From Nocardia higoensis NBRC 100133 (lineage in GTDB: Bacteria; Actinomycetota; Actinomycetes; Mycobacteriales; Mycobacteriaceae), in the NCBI RefSeq assembly GCF_000308595.1, contig NZ_BAGA01000058.1, positions 62,001-126,000 on the forward strand: a DNA stretch of 64,000 nucleotides. Reading direction: 5' to 3'. The notes under the pieces are model-generated. The model had not been told where the DNA came from and made no database searches. It saw only the letters and a program-made list of their open reading frames with translations. Of the stretch, positions 38,076 to 46,410 are shown one piece after another. Within the stretch, counting starts at the first letter, position 1. Each line of letters begins with the position of its first letter. The translations under genes were made by a program, and so were the position numbers.

Positions 38076-40358
38076 ATGCTGGTCATCGACGAGGCGACTG
38101 CGGTCGCGTATTCCGAACAGCGAGTTGTCGACTGGATGCGCGCCTGGTCCGGCCAGTTCATCATCGTCGGCCTGGCGATCTCCGGCGCTCGCCTGGGCGG
38201 TCACGAGCACACCGACCTCGTCGTTCTCACCCCGCGCGCCACCCTGGTGATGGAAGTGCGCGGGACGGTCCCCGAAGCGAGGGACGGCGTGCTGTCGGTG
38301 CGCTCGGACGGTCGCTGGAAGCTGTCCGGCTTCGACGGCGACCCGCTCGAAGACTTCGAAACCCTCGACGATAGAAGGCCTTTCGATCGGGTATCGAGCA
38401 GCATCTCCGCGCTGGCCGAGACGGTGCGCGGCCACAACCCCGACGCGCACGTCGAGGGCCTGATGGTGGTGGTGCCGCCCGGCGAAGCCGACATCACCGT
38501 TCGTGGCGGCGCGGGGCGCCCGCGCTGCGGCGTGGTGGTCGCCGAGTCCGCCGCCGACCTGCGCGCCTGGTTCCACCGCACCGCCAACCGGCCCGTCGTC
38601 TGGAGTGCGGAGGGCGCGCACGACCTGCTCACCGCACTCGGCGTCGGGGAGCGGGTGTCGGTCGAGGATCTGCTCGCGGAAGGCTTCCCGTCCCGCGCCC
38701 GCCTGGAATACCTGGCCAGTCCCGAATACGTGGCCGCGGTGTCGGCGGCGCGCCGGTACACCGAGGAGCGCAAGCAGGCTCGTGCCGAACCGGAAGGGCC
38801 CGACGGTGTGCGGAACGGCGATCTGCGGGCCGGGGAGGAGATGGTGCCCGCGGCGTTCACGGTCGGCGCGCCGCCCGCGGCCCGCGCCCGCCTCCTCGGC
38901 CGGGAGCGGGATCTCGCCGACCGGGATCGCGATGCCCTGTCATCGGGAGCGAGCATCTCCGAGCGAGTCTCCACCGCACCGGATTCCGTCCCGATCGCCG
39001 CGTCGGCCGTTGCGTCGCCCGCCCTCTCACCGGCAGCCGCGCCGATCATCGAACCGCCTGCGCCACCGATCGCCGCGCCGATCGCCTCGCCACCGGCCCC
39101 GCCGGGCGCCGCGTCGACAGCTACCCCGCGAAGTGCCGGGGCGGCCCCCGAGTCGCCTGCCGCGCCGATCGCTTCGCGGTCTGCGTCGCCGACGGTTGGG
39201 TCGGCTGATGCTTCGCGCAGTGTCGCGGCGCCTACCGCGTCGACCGTCGCGCCGATCGCTTCGCGGTCTGCGTCGCCGACGGTTGCGTCGACTGACACTT
39301 CGCGCAGTGTCGCGGCGGCTGCCGCCTCGACCGTCGCGCCGATCGCTTCGCGGTCTGCGTCGCCGACGGTTGGGTCGGCTGATGCTTCGCGCAGTGTCGC
39401 GGCGCCTACCGCGTCGACCGTCGCGCCGATCGCTTCGCGGTCTGCGTCGCCGGCGGTTGGGTCGGCTGATGCTTCGCGCAGTGCCGGGGCGGCCGCCGAG
39501 TCGCCTGCCGGGTCGACCGTCGCGCCGAGCGCTTCCCCGCCGGGTGTCGGGGCGGTTGCCGCGCAGGCCGCCGATCCGTCGCAGGCGTCCGGGCTTCTCG
39601 GCATCGGCGCGACCACGGTCGAACCCGGCTCGACGTCGATGGCGCCCGCTGCGGCGCCGATGTCGGCTGTCACGACCGCGAGGGCACCGGAACCCCGCGG
39701 GTCCGAAGGGCACCGGCCCGAACGCCCGCATGGCGGCGTGGTGGTCGGAGATCCGTTGCCCGACGCCGACGGCGAGTCCTCCTTCACCGACGACTGGTCG
39801 TCCTGGATCGGCCCGCAACGACTTCGATTCCGGCACACCGAGATCCTGCGGCCGACGTGGCTCGACGATGCCGCAGCCGCCGAACCCGCCGCCGGCCTCT
39901 CGGCCGCGTTCGCCCCGCCACCTGTCCGACCGGTCACCGGCCGGGACACGAGGACGGGCGGACGGCTCGGGCAAGGACTCGGCGATGCCACCCATCGCGT
40001 GCTGAGCACCGGGTCCGCGCGGGTGCGCGAGACCACGCAGCGTTGGCTTGCGAACGCATCTTCGCGTTCCCGGCCGGTGCGGTCACGCGGAGTACCCGCG
40101 TCGCTCGGGATCGGCGAACCGGCCGCGCCCAACGCGCACCGGCGTCAGCAGATGGTGGCGCTGACGCTGATCGCGGTGCTGCTCACCACTTTCTGGGTAC
40201 TGGCCACGGCGTGCTCGACACCGCATCGCAATGCGGAGAACACCCGCGGCCTCGACGTCGCCGTCGTGTCGGAGTGGGATGCCCGATCGTGTTCGCCGAA
40301 TCCCGGTCGCCACTGTGCGTGCCCGCCCGGCGAACTTGGACTGCTGACCAATTACTGA
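38076..40358 (+). CDS. NERD-like domain protein with an 87-bp repeat linker and C-terminal anchor
   Basis: A 760-residue protein. Residues about 10-110 resemble a NERD (nuclease-related) domain: GHEHTDLVVLTPRATLVMEVRG, where D and E of the D...ExK pattern are kept but K is R. A second helical part reaches about residue 230. A long Ala/Ser/Pro-rich linker (about 290-560) contains four near-identical 29-residue repeats (about 363-478). A C-terminal hydrophobic segment (MVALTLIAVLLTTFWVLATAC, about 690) and a Cys-rich tail (CSTPHRN...CSPNPGRHCACPPG) end the protein. GGAGGG precedes ATG 38076. It looks like a tethered cytoplasmic or exported protein of unknown function. Confidence 0.7.
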   Translation: MLVIDEATAVAYSEQRVVDWMRAWSGQFIIVGLAISGARLGGHEHTDLVVLTPRATLVMEVRGTVPEARDGVLSVRSDGRWKLSGFDGDPLEDFETLDDRRPFDRVSSSISALAETVRGHNPDAHVEGLMVVVPPGEADITVRGGAGRPRCGVVVAESAADLRAWFHRTANRPVVWSAEGAHDLLTALGVGERVSVEDLLAEGFPSRARLEYLASPEYVAAVSAARRYTEERKQARAEPEGPDGVRNGDLRAGEEMVPAAFTVGAPPAARARLLGRERDLADRDRDALSSGASISERVSTAPDSVPIAASAVASPALSPAAAPIIEPPAPPIAAPIASPPAPPGAASTATPRSAGAAPESPAAPIASRSASPTVGSADASRSVAAPTASTVAPIASRSASPTVASTDTSRSVAAAAASTVAPIASRSASPTVGSADASRSVAAPTASTVAPIASRSASPAVGSADASRSAGAAAESPAGSTVAPSASPPGVGAVAAQAADPSQASGLLGIGATTVEPGSTSMAPAAAPMSAVTTARAPEPRGSEGHRPERPHGGVVVGDPLPDADGESSFTDDWSSWIGPQRLRFRHTEILRPTWLDDAAAAEPAAGLSAAFAPPPVRPVTGRDTRTGGRLGQGLGDATHRVLSTGSARVRETTQRWLANASSRSRPVRSRGVPASLGIGEPAAPNAHRRQQMVALTLIAVLLTTFWVLATACSTPHRNAENTRGLDVAVVSEWDARSCSPNPGRHCACPPGELGLLTNY
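39162..39509 (+). repeat. Four tandem 87-bp repeats within the NERD-like gene
   Basis: Units begin at 39162, 39249, 39336 and 39423, each starting GCGCCGATCGCTTCGCGGTC. They keep the reading frame (29 residues, pattern APIASRSASPTVGSADASRS and more). A degenerate fifth copy follows at 39522 after a 12-base insertion. Such in-frame repeats commonly vary in number between strains. Confidence 0.9.
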
Positions 40359-40694
40359 GCGGGAAAGGTGAATTCGCCCGGAGCGGTCCCGCGCCTCGAC
40401 TCCGGACCTTCATCGGCCGCCCTTTAATCGACTTCAACGTTCAACACTTCCGGTGGTTTATCTTTGAAGAAGGAAATCCGTACTAATTATTCGAAATGTC
40501 GACCGCGGGTAGCTGCGCGTTCTCGACCGCTTCGCCGGGATACTCATATCTACTGCTCATCTATAGTGACTCATATCACGATTCAGTGAGGCGCACTCGG
40601 TTGAGCTGCTGATCTTGGGCGGTTATGGTGCAAGCGCCGGCATTTCAGTTGCTGGCAGATTGCTTGTTTTTCTCGAACCATGCGGAGTGCTCTC
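40359..40694 (+). promoter_or_regulatory. AT-rich upstream region of the histidine kinase gene with a direct repeat
   Basis: This 336-base gap is clearly richer in A and T than its surroundings (for example TTTAATCGACTTCAACGTTC and TACTAATTATTCGAAA). It contains ACTCATATC twice in direct orientation (40542-40550 and 40569-40577, 27 bp apart) around TATAGT (40562-40567). This looks like a regulated promoter for the kinase operon. No open frame in it is convincing. Confidence 0.45.
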
Positions 40695-42827
40695 GTGGAA
40701 GATCAGAAGCGCAAGAGCCCTCCAGGCGCGCTCGGTGGCATTGTCGATCTGCTCGGCCGATGGCGTCTGCGTCGGAAAGTCGCGGCCGTTCTCGCGCTAC
40801 CGGTGTGTATTGCCGCGGTGCTCGCGGCGAGCCGTATCCAATACCAATTGGCCGAGGCCGCCGACTTCCGTTCGGCCGTCGAGGCCGCCCGCATCGTGCC
40901 CGTCGCGGTCGAAACCGGCTCGGCCATCGACACCCTGGCCGTCACCCGGATCTCCGGCGGCGACACGACCCGCGAGCGGGCGGCGGCCGACGACGCGATC
41001 GCCGGCCTGACCCGCCTGCTCGACGGATCGGCCCACGCGCGAGCAGAATTCGAACCCGCGCTCACGGCGATGGGGGAGCTGCGCGACCGGCTGCTCATCG
41101 CCGAGCCGCCCACCGACCTCGCCGACCGGGTCGAATCGGTGCATGTGGCGCTGCTGGCCGCGCTGACCAGGGCCGCGAGCAGCGGCACCGACCTGAATGT
41201 CGATCAGTTCACCGCGCAGTTCAACAGCGCCTGGGAAGCCCGCCGCGCGTTGACCAGCCAGCGCATCCTCTTCGACGCTGTCACAGACATCGCGGACAAC
41301 GCGGATGCCGTGGTCCGCGTGACCTTCCCGATGGGCGCCGAAGCCGCGGCCATCGACCGCCTGGTGAGCGCAGGCGTCGAATCCCCCGATCTCACCCTGG
41401 TGGCCACCTCGAACGACCTGCGCCGGGAGCTGTTCCTCGGCCGGTCCGTCGCCGAGCAGACCGACCTGCTGCGCGACGCGCTGACCGCCTCCGCCGAGAA
41501 CTACGACGCGCTGCTCGGCCAGCTCGCCGCCGATCTGGTCGACCGCGCCCAGGTCAGGGCCGGTGACGCCGAGGCCGCCGCCCTGCGCGACACCGCTTGG
41601 GTCATCGGCGCGCTGCTGGCGGCGCTCACCTTCGCGCTGCTGGTCGCCCAATCGCTGATCGTCCCGGTCCGCCGCCTGCGGGAGGGTGCGCTGCGCACCG
41701 CGCGCCGCGAACTGCCCGCCGCCCTCGAACGCATCCGGACCGGCGAGTCCGGTCCCGAGCAGGAGGCGAAAGCCAGTGTCGCGCTGGGAACCGGTGAGGA
41801 ACTCGACGAACTCGCCCAGGCCATCGACCAATTGCACGGCCAGGCGATCCGGTTGGCCGGTGAACAGGCCGAGACCCGTCGCCAGGTCAACGATATGTTC
41901 GAGACCCTCTCACGGCGCAACCGCGCGCTGATCGACCAGCAGCTCGGCCTCATCGAGGAACTCGAACGCGACGAAGCCGATCCCACCCGCCTGCGCAGCC
42001 TGTTCCGTCTCGACCACCTGGTCACCCGGATGCGCCGCAACGGCAACAATCTGCTGGTGCTCGCCGGTACCAAGGTGCGTCGCAACCGCACGGCTCCGGT
42101 GGACCTGGCCGAGGTGCTGCAGGCCGCCATGTCCGAGGTCGAGGACTTCCATCGCGTGCGGCTGCGCTCGGGCACCGAGATCGACATCGTCGGCACCGTC
42201 GCCCCCGATGTCGTGCACCTGCTCGCCGAACTGCTGGACAACGCCCTGCGGTTCTCCTCGCCGGAGAGCCGCGTGGACCTCACCGTCGCCGACGCCACCA
42301 CCGGCGGCCTGGTCCTCGAGATCGTCGACTCCGGGATCGGCATGGCCGATGCCGACATGGCCCATGCCAACCGCACCCTGGCCACCGGCGGATCCATCGG
42401 TGTCGAAACCGCCCGCCGGATGGGCTTGTTCGTGGTCGGCAGGCTCGCCAACCGGCATCGGATCAGCGTGACCCTGCGCCGCACCGACCCCGAGACCGTG
42501 CGCGGTGGGGTGACCGCCGCCGTGCGCATCCCGATCGGGGTGCTGGTGCTCCGTCCGGTCGCTCAGAACGCACGAGCCCACGGAGCGGGCATGGCGGTCC
42601 TGCGCCCCGCGGGTGTGGAGCACGTCGCCAGGAATCACGGGCCCCGCCCGACCCTGCCGCGCCGGGTGCGCAACGGTGAACCGCAGCCGGAGCCCGCGGT
42701 CTCCGATCGTCCGGCCCGCGTCCGCGACCCCGAACACATTCGCAGCGGCCTCACCCAGCTGCGCTCCGGCGTCGACCGGGCCCGGCAGCGCGGCGGCTAC
42801 GACGACTCCACCGGTCCCGGTCGCTGA
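40695..42827 (+). CDS. Sensor histidine kinase-like ATPase, conservon CvnA type
   Basis: A protein of about 710 residues with two membrane helices (about 30-50 and 295-320) flanking an extracytoplasmic nitrate/nitrite-sensor-like domain of about 250 residues. A HAMP-like region follows, then LFRLDHLVTRMRRNGNNLLVLAG, the histidine region typical of the CvnA group, and an ATP-binding domain (LLAELLDNALRFSSPES, EIVDSGIGM, SIGVETARRMGLFVVGRLA). The tail is disordered and basic. This is the first component of actinobacterial conservons. GTG 40695 has GGAG seven bases upstream; ATG 40680 is possible but without a ribosome-binding site. A DUF742 gene follows eight bases later. Confidence 0.88.
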   Translation: MEDQKRKSPPGALGGIVDLLGRWRLRRKVAAVLALPVCIAAVLAASRIQYQLAEAADFRSAVEAARIVPVAVETGSAIDTLAVTRISGGDTTRERAAADDAIAGLTRLLDGSAHARAEFEPALTAMGELRDRLLIAEPPTDLADRVESVHVALLAALTRAASSGTDLNVDQFTAQFNSAWEARRALTSQRILFDAVTDIADNADAVVRVTFPMGAEAAAIDRLVSAGVESPDLTLVATSNDLRRELFLGRSVAEQTDLLRDALTASAENYDALLGQLAADLVDRAQVRAGDAEAAALRDTAWVIGALLAALTFALLVAQSLIVPVRRLREGALRTARRELPAALERIRTGESGPEQEAKASVALGTGEELDELAQAIDQLHGQAIRLAGEQAETRRQVNDMFETLSRRNRALIDQQLGLIEELERDEADPTRLRSLFRLDHLVTRMRRNGNNLLVLAGTKVRRNRTAPVDLAEVLQAAMSEVEDFHRVRLRSGTEIDIVGTVAPDVVHLLAELLDNALRFSSPESRVDLTVADATTGGLVLEIVDSGIGMADADMAHANRTLATGGSIGVETARRMGLFVVGRLANRHRISVTLRRTDPETVRGGVTAAVRIPIGVLVLRPVAQNARAHGAGMAVLRPAGVEHVARNHGPRPTLPRRVRNGEPQPEPAVSDRPARVRDPEHIRSGLTQLRSGVDRARQRGGYDDSTGPGR

Positions 42828-42835
42828 GTACCGAC

Positions 42836-43384
42836 ATGTCCGACTCTTTCGGCGAGAATGCGTTCGGCAGCAACGTTTTCCGCGGCGGCGCCCATGACGC
42901 CGCCCATGACGCCGCCTACGACAGCGGGCCTCACGACAGCGGGCCCTACGACAGCGGGCCCTACGACAGCGGGGCTTACGGCGGCGGTCCCTATGACGAC
43001 GGCGCCTACGGCGGGTCCTACGAGGACGACGCCTTCGACGACGATTTCAGCCCGCGCCTGGCCCGCCCCTATGCCGTGACCGGCGGACGCACGGAAGCGG
43101 CCGTCGACCTGCCGGTGGAAGCGCTGATCGAAACGATCGCCGACGTGCACTTCGACGCCTTCCAGCAGTCCCAGGCCCGCATCGCCGACCTCTGCCACAC
43201 CCCGCTGTCGGTCGCGGAGATCGCCTCGGCCCTCGGTATCGCCCTCGGCGTAGCCCGGGTCCTGATCGGAGACCTCATCCTCGACGGCGTCGTCCGCAGG
43301 CACCAGACTCTCTCGCCGGACGCCGACCGCGACCAGTGGAGAAGTCTGCTCGAGCGTACTCTCGCCGGACTACGCGCCCTCTGA
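42836..43384 (+). CDS. DUF742 protein (conservon CvnC type)
   Basis: A 182-residue protein. The C-terminal 120 residues are DUF742: RLARPYAVTGGRTEAA, LPVEALIETIADVHFDAFQQSQARIADLCHTPLSVAEIASALGIALGVARVLIGDLILDGVV, with the winged-helix-like core and a GG turn. The N-terminus is acidic and repetitive (GPYDSG/AYGGG repeats, encoded by bases about 42899-43018). In conservons this protein works with a CvnA kinase, a roadblock protein (CvnB) and a Ras-like GTPase (CvnD). Neither partner gene is present here. Confidence 0.88.
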   Translation: MSDSFGENAFGSNVFRGGAHDAAHDAAYDSGPHDSGPYDSGPYDSGAYGGGPYDDGAYGGSYEDDAFDDDFSPRLARPYAVTGGRTEAAVDLPVEALIETIADVHFDAFQQSQARIADLCHTPLSVAEIASALGIALGVARVLIGDLILDGVVRRHQTLSPDADRDQWRSLLERTLAGLRAL

Positions 43385-43422
43385 CCTTCCCAGCAAACCT
43401 CGATTTCCAGGAGATCCATCCG

Positions 43423-44181
43423 ATGCACCACCAGGTCCACGACGTCCATCACTTCGAAATGGGCGCATGGCTGATGTGGCTCGCCTACGTCGTGTCGGTC
43501 ATCGGCTCCTTCGTCGGCCTGGCCGCCGCGCGCCGCTCGGTCGGCGCCCGCACCGAAGGGCAGCGGCAGGGCTGGCTGGCCATGTCGGCCGTCGCCATCG
43601 GCGGCGTCGCCATCTGGCTGATGCACTTCATCGCCATGCTCGGCTTCGCCGTCCCCGGCGTCCCGCTGCGCTACGACATGACCTGGACCGCGGGCTCGGC
43701 GATGCTCGCCATCGTCGCCGTCTACGTCGGCCTGAACGTCGTCGGCAAGTCCGTCGTCCCGGTCCGCCTGCTCGCCGGCGGCCTCATCACCGGCCTGGCC
43801 GTCAACGCCATGCACTACGCGGGCATGAGCGCCATCCGCTTCCAGGGCGAAATCCATTACGACGCATGGCTGGTCGTGCTCTCGATCATCATCGCCGTGG
43901 TCGCGGCCACCGTGGCGCTGCTGTTCACCGTCATCCTCGACTCGCCCGTGTTGCGGCTGCTCGGCGGCCTGATCATGGGCATCGCCGTGGTCGGCATGCA
44001 CTACACCGGTATGGCCGCGGTCAGCGTCACCGTCGACCAGACCTTCCCCTCACCCGACGGCGTCGAGGTCTTCTCGTTCCTGTTCCCGGTGTTCGTCATG
44101 GGCCTGCTCGGTCTGGCCGTCCCCATCACGGTGCTGCTGATCAGCGACCCGGACGAGCCGGCGCGGGTCACGGCCGGGTAG
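43423..44181 (+). CDS. MHYT-domain integral membrane protein
   Basis: A 252-residue protein with seven membrane helices. It has three MHYT motifs: WLMHFIAMLGF, NAMHYAGMSAI and GMHYTGMAAV, whose Met/His residues are proposed to bind copper and sense O2, CO or NO. The N-terminus MHHQVHDVHHFEMG is also His-rich. No output domain (GGDEF, EAL or kinase) is attached, so any signal must pass to a partner, possibly the kinase 600 bases upstream. AGGAG precedes ATG 43423. It is on the same strand as the kinase and DUF742 genes, 38 bases after the latter. Confidence 0.88.
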   Translation: MHHQVHDVHHFEMGAWLMWLAYVVSVIGSFVGLAAARRSVGARTEGQRQGWLAMSAVAIGGVAIWLMHFIAMLGFAVPGVPLRYDMTWTAGSAMLAIVAVYVGLNVVGKSVVPVRLLAGGLITGLAVNAMHYAGMSAIRFQGEIHYDAWLVVLSIIIAVVAATVALLFTVILDSPVLRLLGGLIMGIAVVGMHYTGMAAVSVTVDQTFPSPDGVEVFSFLFPVFVMGLLGLAVPITVLLISDPDEPARVTAG

Positions 44182-44200
44182 GTCCGGTCAGAGGTTTCCG

Positions 44201-44248
44201 GGGGCGGATCCGCCCCTGGAGGGTGGTCAGGTGCGCAGGGGGCACCTG
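44201..44248. terminator. Two hairpins between the convergent MHYT and TerD genes
   Basis: A perfect 16-base palindrome (GGGGCGGATCCGCCCC, 44201-44216) is followed by a 7-bp stem (CAGGTGC 44228-44234, GCACCTG 44242-44248). A GGGAGTTTT stretch lies at about 44272. The 111-base gap between convergent genes likely serves termination from both sides. Confidence 0.5.
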
Positions 44249-44292
44249 GTCCCACCACAGCGGGAGTTTTCAGGCTACTGACCGCTACAAAG

Positions 44293-46188
44293 TCATTCGA
44301 GTCGCCGCCAGGCGGTAGCGACCTGGATGTGCGTGCCGTGCCTGCTGATCTCGGACCACTGGGCGAAGTCTCCGAAGGGAAGATCCACCGCGGTTCCTTC
44401 TGTGACCGTCGTGTACCAGTCGCCCTCCACGCGGCCGCAATCATCGATGTTGACCGCGGCCAGGTAGACCGCGCCGATCGTGAATCGCACAACGGCCTTG
44501 CACTCGCACACGCGTGTGTCGCCCTGCGCGGCAACGGGAGCCCACTCGGTGGCGATCTCGAACGTGCGGACCCGTGGCGCCAGGTTCTGCCACGTCATCA
44601 CGTCCTCGATCGAGCCCGTGCTGCTCGACGTGGTCTCCCAGTGATTTCCACGCCGGACGGCGACATAGGTGTAATGGCCACCCATCGTGAACCGGACGAC
44701 GGAGCCGTCCGGTGGTTCGACCGGAATGGGCCTGGGTGGTGGAGGAGGTACCACAGGCAGGGGAGCGAGGTGGGCTCGCAGAGCGGTCAGGTCGTAGGCC
44801 AGTGGGTCGTGCAGCGCGGGCCGGAGCGCGGGGATGGTGACCGGCGGTCCGTCCAGGACCTCGGGGCTCGCCTCGTTGGCCTTGATCGCATCGATGCGGA
44901 CCTCCGCGGCAACCGCCGACCCGGTGATGTCGCCCCAGCACGACGTGACCAGTCCGCGTGCCTCCAGATGCCGGATCATCGGCAGGAAACGCTGACTCAT
45001 CTGTGGGGTCAACTGCCCGATCCGCTCCCCGTCGATGCGTACTTCGACGTGTGGCTTGCCCCGGCTGCCCGCTGCCTCGTTCTCGTGCAGGGTGGCGAAG
45101 AGCAGCCCTGTCCCGCCCTCGGGCACGAACTTCAGCAGCACGTCGAAGTGCTCGTTTTCCTTGGTCACCTGCACGATCCCCGAGCGCGGCAGCATCGTGT
45201 ACGCGACGGAAGGCGGATCGTTGATCGGGACGGCCAGTGCCGGCTCTTCCAAGCCGATCACCACGTTCGCCCGGAGTTCGGTTCCGCCCTCCCAGTTGTC
45301 GAATTCGTGGGCCCAGATCTTGGCTGCTGTGGTCGGGACGAACCCCGACGCCACGATTCGCCGGAGCACTCCTGCCCACTTCCTGGCCTCCTCGGCATCG
45401 AGATACCCGATGGTCCTGTCCCGAGCCCGAACCGATACCGCCCACTTCCCGCGCGGCCCGTCCGGCTCCGGGACCAGCTGCACCTCCGGTGTCAGGGCGA
45501 TGCCGCGTTCGGGAAGGGGCTCCGGATACAGGCTGCGAACCGCAGGCAGGAACTCCTGCTCGACGGTGAGTTCGTGTCCGAGCCAGCTCCTGTTCTGCCC
45601 CCACAGCCGATAGGCCGAGCCGACCGGATGCGCCGACGGCCCGGTCTCCGTGCCCGCGGTCTCCGTGCCCGCGTCGATCGTCACGCCGAAATCCGTTGCC
45701 AGACCAGCGAGCCCGGAATTCCAGCCTTGACCGACAGCACGAACCTTCCAGTCGTCGCCCCGCCGGTAGACCTCGCCGAACAGGAACGCGGACTCCGTGG
45801 TCGCGTCGGAGGTGACGAACTCGGCCAGCGTCCGGCCCGCGTCGTCGCGGATAGTCAGCGAGAGTTTGCCGAGCGCCCCGAAACCGCCGGTGTCGATGCT
45901 GCCCACGAGGGCCACGGTGTGCACCTTCTCCGGCACCGCCGCCAATTCCACGGTGATCCGCGCCCGGCGTCCCGCGCCCGCGTCACCGACACTGTGGAAC
46001 CGCACGGACCCGTCCGGCGATCGCGGCTGGTTGTAGAAGACGAAATTCGCGTCCGACTCGACCTTCTGGTCGGCTCCGAGCAGCAGCGCCGAGGCATCCA
46101 CTTCGACCACCGACTCCGCCCAGCCGATGACGGCCTCTATGCGGGACGTGCCCGCGGGCAGGGTGATGTTCTCACCGCGTGACAGCAT
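44293..46188 (-). CDS. TerD-domain protein with HIRAN-like and duplicated C-terminal domains
   Basis: A 631-residue multidomain protein. Residues 1-175 are a TerD domain: MLSRGENITLPAG, DASALLLG, SDANFVFYNQPRSPDGSVRFHSVGD, and EVYRRGDDWKVRAVGQGW; TerD proteins bind calcium and occur in tellurite- and stress-resistance clusters. Residues about 210-440 hold two HIRAN-like beta modules (KWAVSVRARDRTIGYLDAEEA and HVEVRIDGERIGQLTPQMS). The C-terminus has two copies of a 55-residue unit (VVRFTMGGHYTYVAV... and VVRFTIGAVYLAAVN..., each ending A.EW/A.AW). ATG 46188 starts exactly at the conserved TerD N-terminus. It lies 222 bases downstream of the helicase pair. Confidence 0.85.
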   Translation of the reverse strand: MLSRGENITLPAGTSRIEAVIGWAESVVEVDASALLLGADQKVESDANFVFYNQPRSPDGSVRFHSVGDAGAGRRARITVELAAVPEKVHTVALVGSIDTGGFGALGKLSLTIRDDAGRTLAEFVTSDATTESAFLFGEVYRRGDDWKVRAVGQGWNSGLAGLATDFGVTIDAGTETAGTETGPSAHPVGSAYRLWGQNRSWLGHELTVEQEFLPAVRSLYPEPLPERGIALTPEVQLVPEPDGPRGKWAVSVRARDRTIGYLDAEEARKWAGVLRRIVASGFVPTTAAKIWAHEFDNWEGGTELRANVVIGLEEPALAVPINDPPSVAYTMLPRSGIVQVTKENEHFDVLLKFVPEGGTGLLFATLHENEAAGSRGKPHVEVRIDGERIGQLTPQMSQRFLPMIRHLEARGLVTSCWGDITGSAVAAEVRIDAIKANEASPEVLDGPPVTIPALRPALHDPLAYDLTALRAHLAPLPVVPPPPPRPIPVEPPDGSVVRFTMGGHYTYVAVRRGNHWETTSSSTGSIEDVMTWQNLAPRVRTFEIATEWAPVAAQGDTRVCECKAVVRFTIGAVYLAAVNIDDCGRVEGDWYTTVTEGTAVDLPFGDFAQWSEISRHGTHIQVATAWRRLE

Positions 46189-46410
46189 CGGACCAGCCAC
46201 AGTGCCGAACCTTCCCGAGTCGACGAAATACGTTGTCCAGGAAGGATGCAAGGAGTTCCCGGCGACCGCCAGAGTCGATTCGCACTACACGGGACGGTCA
46301 GCCGGCCCGGCCCTCCGGCGCGTTCGTCGCTCCGACGTCGGTCGAATCGCTGTTCGCGCACCCCGCGAGCCCGAACAGCGACCCCGCAGCTCGGGCCGAG
46401 CGGCCGGGGC

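Noticed and set aside
39162-39509. CRISPR or insertion-sequence repeat
   Set aside because: The 87-bp units are contiguous and keep the reading frame; they are protein repeats.
38201-40132. A 643-codon minus-strand frame opposite the NERD-like gene
   Set aside because: Shadow of the repeat linker; the plus-strand gene has a ribosome-binding site, a conserved domain and a membrane anchor.
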